A DNA stretch of 64,000 nt from JAWLHU01 sp041690255 (GTDB lineage: Bacteria; Bacillota; Sulfobacillia; Symbiobacteriales; Symbiobacteriaceae). The notes under the pieces are model-generated. The model was not told the origin of the DNA. It worked only from the letters and a program-made list of their open reading frames with translations, and made no database searches. Positions 44,128 to 53,427 of this stretch are shown one piece after another (position 1 is the first letter of the stretch; the number at the start of each line of letters is the position of its first letter). Position numbers and translations under genes: made by a program. The stretch spans positions 1 to 64,000 of the forward strand of contig JAWLHU010000007.1 of NCBI GenBank assembly GCA_041690255.1, read 5' to 3'.

Positions 44128-45747
44128 TTACTCGGAAAGCATCGCCTGGGAAATCAGGGTCATCGGGGCACTTCCATAGGAGAGTAGCTTATCATGGAAA
44201 CCCTTGAGGCTGAAGGCGTTTCCAACCTTCTGCCGGTAGGCCTCTCGCAGCTTGAGAATGGCTGTCCGCCCCAGCAGGTAACTGGACTGGTAGGTGGGGC
44301 TCATGGTGTACCGGCGGACCTCGCCAGCCGCCATGTGCCGCTCCATGCGGAGCTTCTCCTGCATCATGGAGACCGCCTCTTCGAAGCTCATGCCCAGGGC
44401 GTGCAGACCGACATCCACCACGACCCGGACGGCCCGCCAGAGGCTGTTCTTCACGTACATCAGATGATACTTTGGATCATCCAGGTAGCCGGTCTCGTGC
44501 ATCAGGGTCTCGGTGTAGAGTCCCCAGCCCTCCACCAATGTGGTGGCGTGCTGCCAGCGGCGTACCAGGGACTGGCCCTGCTTGGCGTGGACCCCCTGCA
44601 GATGATGGCCCGGGTAGACCTCATGCAGGGCGATGGAGCGGAGGAAGGCCCAGTTCAGATCCCGGTGGTGCTGTAACTGCAGTTCCACGGGGGTGGTCTC
44701 GTCGTTGGGCGTGACGAAGAACCGGCTCTCCAGGTCGCTGCTGTACGGGGCGGAGAGGTCCATGCCCCCCAGTGGGTAGGTCGGGCGCATGTGGAGCGGG
44801 GTCCAGACCATGCGGCAGGACTCGCCCTCCGGAATGGTGATCAGGTCATGGTCGACCAGGTGCTGCTTTGCAGTGGTCATGTTGACCACGAAGGCCTCGA
44901 GCCACTGCTCAGCCGGTGGGTAGTCGTTGCGGATCTCATCCATGATCTCGGTCCAGTGGCGCGTGGGATCGATCGCCCGACTGGCCTCCTCCAGTTCTGC
45001 CTGGTAGTGGGCGACCTGCTCAAGCCCCCACTGGTAGAGCTCCTGCGCATCCATTTGGAGCAGATGGCGCCGGCGGAGGATCTGGGTGAAGAGGGCCTCG
45101 CCTACGGCGTAGTCTCCAGTGGCCTGGGGGGCCAGCGCTTCGAGGAAGGCGGTGTACTCGCCCAGTGCCTGGAGTGCCTCGGCGGCAGCTGCCTCCACGG
45201 CAGGACCGGCCTCCCGGGCCTCGGCCACGAAGTGGGGCAGGTGGTTCCGCACCAGGGCGTTGGCGCCACTAGTGGCCTGCAGGCCGATCTTGACCCAGAG
45301 CGGGGGGACTGCAGCGGGGGTGAGGTAGACACGTGCCAGTGCCAGGAAGGGGCCGGTGGCCCGCAGTCGCTGCACCAGGCTGGCTGCCCGCTCTGCGGCG
45401 GGCGCCCAATCGCCCTCGAAGAGCAGGTTCAGACCGTCGGCCACCTCAGAGGCGTACCACTCCGGATTCGACAACCAGGGGGCGATCTCGTGGTCGAGCA
45501 GGGCGCTCTCCAGGTCGCTGATCATGCAGTCCAGGTCCATGCGCTGGTCGGCCGTCAGGGACTCACGGTCGAAGGCGGCGCAGGCGGCGAGCAGGTTGGT
45601 TACCTGCTCCTTATCCTTTGCCAGCCCTTCCAGAGTGACATCGGGCAGGAGGTGGTCGTAGCCGCGCATTCCGGACCGGGTGGTGGCAACGGGGTTCGCC
45701 CGCCAACAACGCTCTAGATATGCTTTACTGAGTTCTGCCCAGTCCAT
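44128..45747 (-). CDS. DUF885-family metallopeptidase-like protein (1)
   Basis: The protein is about 539 residues. The family's zinc-site-like motif HEVYPGHHLQ occurs near residue 375, with further conserved histidines and glutamates (ETLMHETGYL) downstream. DUF885 proteins are helical, M3/M32-like peptidases. There is no signal peptide, so it acts in the cytoplasm. The start is placed at 45747, which has AAAAGGAG 7 bases before it; an upstream ATG overlaps the neighbour. It is the tandem paralogue of the next gene upstream in the operon. Confidence 0.87.
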   Translation of the reverse strand: MDWAELSKAYLERCWRANPVATTRSGMRGYDHLLPDVTLEGLAKDKEQVTNLLAACAAFDRESLTADQRMDLDCMISDLESALLDHEIAPWLSNPEWYASEVADGLNLLFEGDWAPAAERAASLVQRLRATGPFLALARVYLTPAAVPPLWVKIGLQATSGANALVRNHLPHFVAEAREAGPAVEAAAAEALQALGEYTAFLEALAPQATGDYAVGEALFTQILRRRHLLQMDAQELYQWGLEQVAHYQAELEEASRAIDPTRHWTEIMDEIRNDYPPAEQWLEAFVVNMTTAKQHLVDHDLITIPEGESCRMVWTPLHMRPTYPLGGMDLSAPYSSDLESRFFVTPNDETTPVELQLQHHRDLNWAFLRSIALHEVYPGHHLQGVHAKQGQSLVRRWQHATTLVEGWGLYTETLMHETGYLDDPKYHLMYVKNSLWRAVRVVVDVGLHALGMSFEEAVSMMQEKLRMERHMAAGEVRRYTMSPTYQSSYLLGRTAILKLREAYRQKVGNAFSLKGFHDKLLSYGSAPMTLISQAMLSE

Positions 45748-45760
45748 AATATCACTCCTT

Positions 45761-47326
45761 TTAAATGAATTCGTCAAAGAGGTGGTCCCGCTCCTCCCGG
45801 GTCAGCCGGGCGATGCGGCCGAGCGTCTCCACCGAGAGGAAGCCATGGGTGAACAGCAGCCGGGTGAACTCGGCGTTCTCCAGGCCGGTCTCCTTCTGAA
45901 TGACGTCGAACTTCCGGTGGCCGGTGAAGTAAGATGTCATGTAGCCCCGCCACATAGTCTGCAACCGGGCCTGGCCCTTGGCCACCTCCGGCGGGAAGCC
46001 CATGTACTGGCGATAGAGTTCCAGCGCGGCCGGGATCCCGTTGCCGTAGTAGTTGATCTCCAGTTCGCAGAGGATCCGGACCGCAGTGTGCAACTGCCGG
46101 TAGACGACGAAGAGGGGGAAGGTGGGGTCCCCGTAGATATCCTGGAACTTCTTCTCAGAGCGGTGAGCCATACCCTCGACGGCGTGGCTGCCCCGGCTGT
46201 AGAGTTGGGTCATCTTCGCCGACTGGGGGATCTTGCCGGCACTGGTGCAGACGTACTGGGTATGGTGGCCCGGGTAGGCCTCGTGGAGTGCCATGTTCAT
46301 AAGCCAACCCCGGCTGATGTTCTGGTAGTTGCTGCCGTTGATGTAGCAGGTGCCGACCAGGTGACCGGAGAGGGTGTCTGGACCGGAGTATCCGCCCCAA
46401 GGGAAGAGGTCGTTCAGGTGCGGCGGGACCAGCTCTACCCGGCACTCTTCGCCGGCGGGCAGGTCAAGCAGCGAGGCGCAGAGCTCCCGGGTCTTGGTGC
46501 TCATCTCCCGCATGGCCTCGAGCATCTTCTCGGGGCTCTCGTACGGGGTGATATCCTCCTTCAGAATCTGATCGGCCGTCTTCGTCGGGTTGATCTCCCG
46601 AGCCAGGCGGTCCATCTCCCGTTGCAGGGAGGCCACGTCCTCCCGGGTGCGGGCGGCAAGCTCTTCCGCTGAGGCCCCGAAGACCTGAGCCAGCAGGTCC
46701 TTGTACGTGAGCCCCATAACGGGCTGGGCGGCGACTGGCAACTGGGAGACCGACTGCTGTGCCCGGGCGCAGGCTGCTTCGGCCTGCTGGAAGGCGTTCT
46801 CCAGGTGGGCGAGCGTGCTGGCGGCCACCTGACCATTCCACAGATCGGCCGACCGGGTCCGCATGCGGGGCAGCATTCCTGCTACGTTCTGCAGTGTCTC
46901 CACGGTCATCACCCGGCGATCTTCCGCCGTGCGTCCGGTCATGGCGACTGCCCCTTCGAAGAGAGCCGGGTACTGGCTCAGGCGCTGGATCAGGACTTCC
47001 GCCCGCTCAACGGCAGGACGGGGGTTCACCTCAATGAACGGGTTCAGGTCTTCTGTGACTTCATTAATGTACCGGAAGGGGTAGCCCTGGTCGTCAGCCA
47101 GGCGGCCCAGCAATGACTCCAGAACCTCTGTGAAGATTGCCTTGATTACGCCTTCCTTTCCAGACTCGGGAACTGGTCCGACCTCTGCCAGAAGGGCCCG
47201 GGCGCGGGCGATCATCCCATTCACCCGGTCGGGGGAGGGGACAAAGAGGCGGTTCTCGTAGGTGTGAGCCGAGTTGTACTCCTGGTGCAGGAGCGAGATT
47301 GTGCTGTCCAGGCGACGGACATCCAT
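45761..47326 (-). CDS. DUF885-family metallopeptidase-like protein (2)
   Basis: The protein has 521 residues with motif HEAYPGHHTQY near residue 360, and the same helical layout and length as the neighbouring copy, but sequence identity is modest by eye, so the duplication is old. It lacks a signal peptide. Together with the M24 enzyme it gives the operon three cytoplasmic peptidases behind one peptide importer. A stem-loop separates it from the binding-protein gene. Confidence 0.87.
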   Translation of the reverse strand: MDVRRLDSTISLLHQEYNSAHTYENRLFVPSPDRVNGMIARARALLAEVGPVPESGKEGVIKAIFTEVLESLLGRLADDQGYPFRYINEVTEDLNPFIEVNPRPAVERAEVLIQRLSQYPALFEGAVAMTGRTAEDRRVMTVETLQNVAGMLPRMRTRSADLWNGQVAASTLAHLENAFQQAEAACARAQQSVSQLPVAAQPVMGLTYKDLLAQVFGASAEELAARTREDVASLQREMDRLAREINPTKTADQILKEDITPYESPEKMLEAMREMSTKTRELCASLLDLPAGEECRVELVPPHLNDLFPWGGYSGPDTLSGHLVGTCYINGSNYQNISRGWLMNMALHEAYPGHHTQYVCTSAGKIPQSAKMTQLYSRGSHAVEGMAHRSEKKFQDIYGDPTFPLFVVYRQLHTAVRILCELEINYYGNGIPAALELYRQYMGFPPEVAKGQARLQTMWRGYMTSYFTGHRKFDVIQKETGLENAEFTRLLFTHGFLSVETLGRIARLTREERDHLFDEFI

Positions 47327-47347
47327 TGAGATCCCTCCAACGGCTCA

Positions 47348-47371
47348 GCAGGGGGCCGTGAGGCCCCCTGC
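47348..47371 (-). other. 3' stem-loop after the peptide-binding protein gene
   Basis: GCAGGGGGCC and GGCCCCCTGC form a perfect 10-bp stem with a 4-base loop between the oppA-type gene and the DUF885 genes. It has no T tract on the minus strand. It is probably an mRNA 3' stabiliser or partial attenuator, like the one after livK at 26893-26913. Confidence 0.6.
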
Positions 47372-47386
47372 GGCCAGTTCATGTGG

Positions 47387-49024
47387 CTACTTGTTCAGCC
47401 AGGTCTTGTCGAAGCGGATCGTGCGGACCACGGTCGGTGCCTCGACGTCCATGACGTAGGGCTGCATGACATAGAGCCGGTCCTCAAACCAGAGGGGAAC
47501 GGTAATCACGTTCTCGTTGACGATCTTCTGCAGATCGTAGGCGTACTTGGCCCGTACCTTGGCATCCAGCGAGGAGTTGAAGCCATCAATGATCCCGTCA
47601 ATGTCGGTCTGGATCGCCTGGATTTCGGGGTTGGACTTGGCCAGGTGGGCGATATTGCCCCAGTCGGTGGAGCGCAGGTTCGGGTGATCCAGGTCGTGCC
47701 AGCCGCTGCTGTTCAGCGACCAGTAGGCGATATCGTAGGTGCCGGCCCGGACGGAGTTATAGAAGGCGGTGGTGTCGGTGGTGTCGATCCTGGTCTCAAT
47801 GCCGATCGCCTTCAACTGCTCCTGGATGACCTGTGACATGAGGTTCCAGGTGTCGTGGTTGCGGCTGCCGATGGCCAGTTCGAGCCGCTTGCCGTCCTTC
47901 TCTCGCACGCCATTGGCGCCGACCTTCCAGCCGGCATCATCCAGCAACTTCTTGGCCTTCGCCAGATCGTAGGAGTAGCCGGGGATATCCTTGGCGTAGT
48001 TGACGTTCTCCGGGTGGATATAGGTGGTGGCCATGGTTACGTAGCCGAAGAAGATCTTGTTGGCGATCGCTTGCCGGTCAATGGCGTAGGAGATCGCCTG
48101 GCGTACCGCCAGTTCCTGCAGGGCGGGGGTTGCCAGGTTGAGCGAGATCATGCCGCTGGTGGGCGCCGGGCCGGTGATCACCGTGAGGCCCTTGGCCTTG
48201 TAGCTCTCCACATCCTTCGCCGCGACATCCATCAGCACGTCGATCGTACCGGCCTCCATCTCTACCCGGCGGGTGGCGGCGTCAGGGATGACCCGGTAGA
48301 CGATCTTGTCGAGGAGGGGTGCTCCGCCCCAGTACTGGTCGTTGCGCTCCATGACGATCTGGTCATCGCCGGTGTAGGAGACAAACTTGAACGGCCCTGC
48401 CCCAATCGGGTTGGAGATGGCGTTGTCCCCGTTTTCGGTGATCTGCTTGCCGGAGATCGGCCAGGGGCTGTCGAGCATGTGGGACATGAAGGTTGGCTCG
48501 GAGACCGGGGTCTTCAGCTTGATCACTACGGTGCTTTCGTCTGGGGTCTCCACGCTGTCAAGCGCATCCCACATGGTCACTTGCGGAGACGCATGGGACT
48601 CATCGGCAGCCCAGAGAATGTTCTGCTTGATCGCCTCAGCGGTCACAGGGGAGCCGTCATGGAACGTGGCACCCTTGCGCAGGTGGAAGGTGTAGGACAT
48701 GCCATCTGCCGCGCCACTCCAGGATTCAGCCAGCAGTGGCCGATAGTTGAAGTCTGCGCCCACGGTAAAGAGTCGGTCGATGATATTGACTACCGCCATT
48801 TGCGAGGTGGAGTCCCACTGCAGCCGTGGATCGATGTTCCGCGGGTTGGCGCTGAGTGCAACCCTCAGCGTGCCGCCTCTCTTCGGCTCCTTGGGTGCCT
48901 CCTGCTTCGGCGTCTCCGGGCTCGGTGCCGGTGGAGTGTTTGCCTGCTGCCCGTTGCTCGAACAGCCGACCACGAGGAACGCGATCAGAAACCCTGCTGC
49001 TGCAACTCGTCTCTTGCCTGTCAT
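47387..49024 (-). CDS. peptide ABC transporter substrate-binding lipoprotein (SBP family 5)
   Basis: The protein has 545 residues. A lipoprotein signal (lipobox LVVGC at about 17-21) is followed by a proline/glutamate linker and a family 5 binding domain (RGGTLRVALSANPRNIDPRLQ, then ATFHDGSPVTAEAIKQNILWA). This family binds di- and oligopeptides, nickel or opines. The two permeases upstream and three peptidases downstream favour peptides. No ATPase genes are in the operon, so an ATP-binding partner must be encoded elsewhere. Confidence 0.9.
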   Translation of the reverse strand: MTGKRRVAAAGFLIAFLVVGCSSNGQQANTPPAPSPETPKQEAPKEPKRGGTLRVALSANPRNIDPRLQWDSTSQMAVVNIIDRLFTVGADFNYRPLLAESWSGAADGMSYTFHLRKGATFHDGSPVTAEAIKQNILWAADESHASPQVTMWDALDSVETPDESTVVIKLKTPVSEPTFMSHMLDSPWPISGKQITENGDNAISNPIGAGPFKFVSYTGDDQIVMERNDQYWGGAPLLDKIVYRVIPDAATRRVEMEAGTIDVLMDVAAKDVESYKAKGLTVITGPAPTSGMISLNLATPALQELAVRQAISYAIDRQAIANKIFFGYVTMATTYIHPENVNYAKDIPGYSYDLAKAKKLLDDAGWKVGANGVREKDGKRLELAIGSRNHDTWNLMSQVIQEQLKAIGIETRIDTTDTTAFYNSVRAGTYDIAYWSLNSSGWHDLDHPNLRSTDWGNIAHLAKSNPEIQAIQTDIDGIIDGFNSSLDAKVRAKYAYDLQKIVNENVITVPLWFEDRLYVMQPYVMDVEAPTVVRTIRFDKTWLNK

Positions 49025-49042
49025 GTCGAGGCGCCCCTTTCC

Positions 49043-49876
49043 CTAGGCCTTCAATTTCGGATCCAAAGCATCTCGCAGGGCATCCCCCACAAAGTTGAAC
49101 GAGAGCGAAGTCAGGAAGATGGCGAACCCGGGGACGAGAACCAAGTGGGGAGCCTCCCTCAAATAGGGGCGCCCTGCACTGACCATGGCACCCCACTCGG
49201 GATCGGTCGGCCTTAGCCCAATGCCCAGGAAGCTGAGGGCAGCCGCGGAGAGAATGGCCGACGGAATGGAGAGGGTCGCGTAGACGATAATCGGAGAGAG
49301 GCTGTTGATCAGGACGTGTCGGATCAGGATCCGCCCGTCCCGCGCACCCATGGCAGTGGCCGCCTGGATGAACTCCCGCTCGCGCAGGGCCAGAACCGTA
49401 CCGCGCACCAGGCGGGCAAAGACAGGTACCAACCAGAACCCGATGGCCAGCACGAGGTTGGTTATACCACTGCCCAGTAATGCTACGATCAGAATCGCCA
49501 GGAGTACACCCGGAAAAGCCATTAGAATATCCATGATCCGCATGATCACATTGTCGATCGTTCCACCCCTGTACCCTGAGATCAGGCCCAGTGTCACTCC
49601 AACCACAACACCCAGACCCAGGGCAGACATACCGACCGCCAGCGAGAGACGGGCGCCGTACAGCAGCCGGCTGAGGACATCGCGCCCCAGCTCGTCGGTC
49701 CCGAGGAGGTATTTGGAGGACGGCGGCTCCAGGCGACTGAGGATATCCTGCTTCAGCGGATCATGGGGGCTGAGCACGGGGGCCAAGATAGCGACCAGAA
49801 TCACCAGTACGATAAAGGTCAGGCCGATCACTGCACCCTTGTTCTTACGAAAACGTCGCCAGACATCATCCATCAT
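49043..49876 (-). CDS. dppC: peptide ABC transporter permease DppC-like
   Basis: The protein is about 277 residues and has about six helices, with the N-terminal NKGAVIGLTFI segment and the inner-membrane EAA loop (REREFIQAATAMGARDGRILIRHVL). ATG at 49876 is preferred, with CAGGAG 6 bases before it. It pairs with the DppB-like permease encoded just upstream. Confidence 0.9.
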   Translation of the reverse strand: MMDDVWRRFRKNKGAVIGLTFIVLVILVAILAPVLSPHDPLKQDILSRLEPPSSKYLLGTDELGRDVLSRLLYGARLSLAVGMSALGLGVVVGVTLGLISGYRGGTIDNVIMRIMDILMAFPGVLLAILIVALLGSGITNLVLAIGFWLVPVFARLVRGTVLALREREFIQAATAMGARDGRILIRHVLINSLSPIIVYATLSIPSAILSAAALSFLGIGLRPTDPEWGAMVSAGRPYLREAPHLVLVPGFAIFLTSLSFNFVGDALRDALDPKLKA

Positions 49877-49907
49877 GGAACGCTCCTGAACCAAGCCACT
49901 CCCCTCC

Positions 49908-50864
49908 TTACGAATACCGAACCCGAGGATCGACCACTGTGTAGGAGAGGTCTGTCAGGAAGACGGTGCCGACGAACACGGTTGACAGCACCAGCACGGT
50001 GGCCTGTACCACCGGGTAATCTCTACCAACCAGTCCGGCGAGCATATAGCGTCCGACTCCCGGCCACGAGAAGACCGACTCGACGACGACAGCGCCGCCG
50101 AGCATGTGCCCCATCTGGACGCCCAAGACGGTGAGAACGGGAATCAGCGAGTTCCGGAAGGCGTGCTTGAAGATAACGGTGAAGTGTGCCAGGCCCTTGG
50201 AGTAGGCGGTGCGCACATAGTCCTCCCTCAGCACGTCCAGCATGGAGGAGCGGGTCAGGCGGGCGAGGGTCGCTGCGGAGCTGGTGGCCAGGGTAATAGC
50301 CGGAAGAACCAGATACCTTGCTCCCTGCCAGGTCAGAATCGAAGAATCCGCATAACCGGAAGGGGGGAGAATGGGCCACACCAAACCGAAGAGGAGAATC
50401 AGGACGGTACCGAGAAAGAAGTTTGGAAATGAGACCCCGGACAGGGCAAAGAACATGACCAGGTTGTCAATCCAGGTACTCCGCTTAATGGCGGAGATGA
50501 CCCCCGCCGGAATCCCGACGAGCAGGGCCAGGATCAGGGCAGCTACTCCCAGTTGAAGGGTGGCGGGTACTCGTTCCATTAACTCTGGGCCGATCGGACG
50601 TCCACTGGTAATGGAGGTCCCCAGTTCGAGGGTGGCTACCTGCTTCAGGTACCGGACGAACTGAACCGGCAGTGAGTGGTCCAATCCCAATTCCGCACGC
50701 AGGCGGGCGGCCTGGGCAGTACCGGCTGCACCTGAGACATCCATTGGAATGAGCACATCTACCGGGTCGCCTGGTGCCAGATGAAGGGACAGGAACACCA
50801 GGAGGATCACGCCGAACTCCACCAGTAACATGGAGAGGAGCCGCCGGACGAAAAACCGTTGCAT
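49908..50864 (-). CDS. dppB: peptide ABC transporter permease DppB-like
   Basis: The protein has 318 residues and about six helices. It starts MQRFFVRRLLSMLLVEFGV as is typical for DppB, with the long extracytoplasmic loop and the EAA motif (REDYVRTAYSKGLAHFTVIFKHAFRN). It is the first gene of the eleven-gene operon running leftwards. The 140-base region before it is AT-richer and probably holds the promoter, but I cannot fix the boxes with confidence. Confidence 0.9.
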   Translation of the reverse strand: MQRFFVRRLLSMLLVEFGVILLVFLSLHLAPGDPVDVLIPMDVSGAAGTAQAARLRAELGLDHSLPVQFVRYLKQVATLELGTSITSGRPIGPELMERVPATLQLGVAALILALLVGIPAGVISAIKRSTWIDNLVMFFALSGVSFPNFFLGTVLILLFGLVWPILPPSGYADSSILTWQGARYLVLPAITLATSSAATLARLTRSSMLDVLREDYVRTAYSKGLAHFTVIFKHAFRNSLIPVLTVLGVQMGHMLGGAVVVESVFSWPGVGRYMLAGLVGRDYPVVQATVLVLSTVFVGTVFLTDLSYTVVDPRVRYS

Positions 50865-51030
50865 CGCATCGCACTCCCCGGTTGTTCAGTGACAGTGATT
50901 TTTGGATAGGGAAGTTCATTCTAGGTACAATATGCATTCCCTTCTTCCAGGGATAGATATTTCTATTTTCGTAACATCCGGCGGAGTGAAATAGGTGACG
51001 GTATGGGTAGACCTGCCGACACACAAGCAT

Positions 51031-51060
51031 GTGGCACGCCCCCACCGCGGGACGTGCCAC
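51031..51060 (+). repeat. ylbJ-leader inverted repeat, copy A
   Basis: GTGGCACG and CGTGCCAC flank a GC-rich loop (CC-CCCACCGCGG-GA region). The same element stands before the other ylbJ copies at 51446 and 56330, always followed about 15 bases later by CCGGAGGTGCCC and the ATG. Confidence 0.75.
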
Positions 51061-51083
51061 ACTGTTTTGTCCGGAGGTGCCCC

Positions 51084-51222
51084 ATGCGAGGCAAGATTTC
51101 CGCCCTGGTCTGGGCAGCCGCAGCCGTCCTGCTCACCCGTCGCTGCTCCCGTTTTTCGTTCTCATTGATATCTTGCGCCCTCTCTACAACGTGCCGGGGG
51201 AGGGGGAATGCCAGGGACGCAA
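51084..51222 (+). pseudogene. ylbJ remnant A
   Basis: It has the same ribosome site (CCGGAGGTGCCCC) and start as the intact gene (MRGKISALVWAAAAVLL). It then jumps to a later ylbJ segment (TCGCTGCTCCCGTTTTTCGT), has another gap, and ends with CTACAACGTGCCGGGGGAGG, also a ylbJ match. So it has lost two internal blocks and the whole 3' two-thirds. A terminator follows. Confidence 0.75.
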
Positions 51223-51285
51223 GGCCTCCGGCCTACGGCTCGCACGAGCTACGGTAGCGGGGTTGCCGAAGTGCCACGATGGAAG

Positions 51286-51308
51286 CCTGAGACGCATCTC
51301 GGGTTTTT
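51286..51308 (+). terminator. terminator between ylbJ remnants A and B
   Basis: CCTGAGA and TCTCGGG pair around a CGCA loop with one wobble, followed by TTTTTCTG. The rest of the 51223-51445 gap holds no gene that I can support. Confidence 0.7.
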
Positions 51309-51445
51309 CTGTTGCCCCGGCGCCAGACGGCTCGGCCTCCTGCTCCCGAGCCTCGTCCCCGACCAGCGGCTCGTGCTGACCGCTGGCACCGGCGATTGTC
51401 TGTGTTGCATTATGGGTATGGGTAGCGTCCCGCGCACATAAGAAT

Positions 51446-51474
51446 GTGGCACGTTCCTGAAGGGAGCGTGCCAC
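51446..51474 (+). repeat. ylbJ-leader inverted repeat, copy B
   Basis: GTGGCACG-TTCC and GGGAG-CGTGCCAC flank a TGAA loop. The upstream GCGCACATAAGAAT is shared with copy D at 56316-56329. Loop-side changes between copies keep pairing through G-T wobbles. Confidence 0.8.
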
Positions 51475-51496
51475 ATTTCCGTACCGGAGGTGCCCT

Positions 51497-51952
51497 ATGA
51501 GAGGCAGGACTACGGCTTTGGTCTGGGCAGCAGCAGCAGTCGTGCTGACACTTTCCATGGTGCTATACCCCAAAGAGGGCCTGGAGGCCGCCAAGGATGG
51601 CATGAACCTCTTCTTTAACGTCGTCTTCCCGTCGCTCCTGCCCTTCTTCGTGCTGAGCGATATCATGCTGGGGCTGGGGGTCGTCCACTTCATAGGGGTC
51701 CTCTTCACCCCGCTCATGCGCCCTCTCTTCAACGTGCCGGGGGAGGGGGCCTTCGTCCTCTCTATGGGCCTGGCCGCCGGCTACCCCATGGATGCTGTGA
51801 TCACCTCTCGCTTCCGAAAGAGCGGCATGTGTACCCGCGTCGAGGGGGAGCGAATGCTCGCCTTTTCCAACACCGCAGATCCGGTGTTAACTTTGTTAAG
51901 TGCAAGAGGCGCCCGCGGCTACTGTGAGGCTGCAGGTGTTGTGGCTGCCTGA
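51497..51952 (+). pseudogene. ylbJ remnant B (3'-truncated)
   Basis: The first about 129 codons are close to those of the intact gene at 56381 (LSMVLYPKEGLEAAKDGMNLFFNVVF through SNTADP). Similarity stops at about 51883, and 22 unrelated codons lead to a stop at 51950. Only about a third of the usual 410-residue protein remains, so it is very probably non-functional, although the frame is open and has a good ribosome site. Confidence 0.85.
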
Positions 51953-52035
51953 TTTAGTCTCGACAGCATCACTCATTGTTGAGGCGAACGACGGAACGAG
52001 ACAACGGCTGGTACCTAGTTTGATAGGCCACATGA

Positions 52036-53334
52036 TCATGGAGTCATACGCAGCACGATGAGGTCACTGTTGGCAAGAGCTTCAGGCGTGTCACGTTTGG
52101 CAGTCAAGATGAATGCAAGATATGCCCCGTCTGGGCTCACGGACAAATCCGAAATGGAGTCTCCGCCGGCGAGCTGTTTGATGGTTCTTCCTTCACGATC
52201 AACCAGGGCCAAGGCTTGGCCTGCGCTGTGCAGTACAACCAAGTGCTCAGGATCAACCCAAAACGCCTCGCCCTGCAAGGGGGTTACCTGTCCACTATCC
52301 AGAGCCAGCACGGTGTATGTCTGGTGAATATCTCGGTCCTTGTATGATCGGATCAGGAGAGCCTTTCCGTCTGGCGACCAGCTTTCCGGTATGACGATGG
52401 TATCAGTCAGATCTCCCTGATAGGGCTTGCTGACCCTTCCTGTAGTCGTGTCAACAACGCAGATCCTGCTATTTCGTACAGTTGTATAGCCATGTTGGGT
52501 CTGATCATCGGGGCTCTGCAGCAAGTCGCCACACGTAATCGCCAATTGGTCGCTAGTCGGCCCCCAGAGAGCCGGGCCAAAGACGACCGCACCATCGAAC
52601 GAAATATATCGGGCACCTTCTCCGGATTGCCGCTTCATAATACCAATCTGCGGGGCGAGCGGCTGCTCTGTCCAGCCCTCCGGGTGCGGATAGCGCAAGT
52701 CAAGTGGCACCGACAGAAACGCAACGTACTGCGAGTTCGGCGACCAGCGTGCCCAGTGGCTGAAGTAGCCTGGCTGATGGAAGTTGCCAACGGTCTCACC
52801 CACCGGATTCACGAAGTAGAAACCAGGGACCTTGTCACTCCGTGTGCTTTGCACGAGGAAGAGGGTGCCGTCTGGTGCCCACGAATCAAATGCGTTGCTA
52901 CCAGGGAAACTCGGCAAGTCCAGTTTTCGCTTTTCCCCGGTTTGGAGGTTAATGAGTGAGTCTCTTCCCGACTTGTAGTAGGTAACGGTTACGGTTTTGT
53001 TCGGACTGATTCGCCTCATGCCATCTGGCAGGGTTAGGGTCTCTTCGTCAATGATCTGGACTCGGTCGTGAAGAGGTGATACGAGCACTCTCTTACTCTC
53101 AGCCCCTCTTTGATAGGAGAAGGATAAGGTCTCGGCATCTATCCAATGTAGGGAAGGGGCACCCTCGAGAGGGGTAATGCGAATGCCGCCTTCGATTTCT
53201 TCCCGATGGAAGCCAGTTTCGAACATCGCCGGTTGAGCATCCCCAGTCTCGGCCTCTCTTACTGAGACCGTGAGATTCGTACACCCGGATATGCCTATCA
53301 GGACTAGTATCACGAGCAGTAACTGTCGTTGCAT
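52036..53334 (-). CDS. TolB/WD40-like beta-propeller lipoprotein
   Basis: The protein is about 432 residues with a lipoprotein signal (MQRQLLLVILVLIGISGC) and a series of propeller blades with repeated W-S-P-D/N-G/S patterns (SWAPDGTLFLV, RWSPNSQYVAFL, SWSPDGKALLIRS, SVSPDGAYLAFIL). It is anchored outside the membrane and may bind a partner; no enzyme motif is seen. ATG at 53334 is chosen for its GGGAGGTG site. The low-GC composition differs from the rest of the window. It is the last of three genes transcribed together. Confidence 0.82.
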   Translation of the reverse strand: MQRQLLLVILVLIGISGCTNLTVSVREAETGDAQPAMFETGFHREEIEGGIRITPLEGAPSLHWIDAETLSFSYQRGAESKRVLVSPLHDRVQIIDEETLTLPDGMRRISPNKTVTVTYYKSGRDSLINLQTGEKRKLDLPSFPGSNAFDSWAPDGTLFLVQSTRSDKVPGFYFVNPVGETVGNFHQPGYFSHWARWSPNSQYVAFLSVPLDLRYPHPEGWTEQPLAPQIGIMKRQSGEGARYISFDGAVVFGPALWGPTSDQLAITCGDLLQSPDDQTQHGYTTVRNSRICVVDTTTGRVSKPYQGDLTDTIVIPESWSPDGKALLIRSYKDRDIHQTYTVLALDSGQVTPLQGEAFWVDPEHLVVLHSAGQALALVDREGRTIKQLAGGDSISDLSVSPDGAYLAFILTAKRDTPEALANSDLIVLRMTP

Positions 53335-53427
53335 GACGGTCACCTCCCTCATTGTCTGACGTCGCGGGTGTTCCGTTGGTTTTCGTGAGAGGGGTTGGAT
53401 ATGATCCAACCCCTCTACATGTGACGC

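Noticed and set aside
51446..51474. A sigma-54 promoter, because TGGCACG occurs in the ylbJ leader repeat.
   Set aside because: The -12 part is missing: the bases at the required spacing are not TTGC. The motif is one arm of an inverted repeat.
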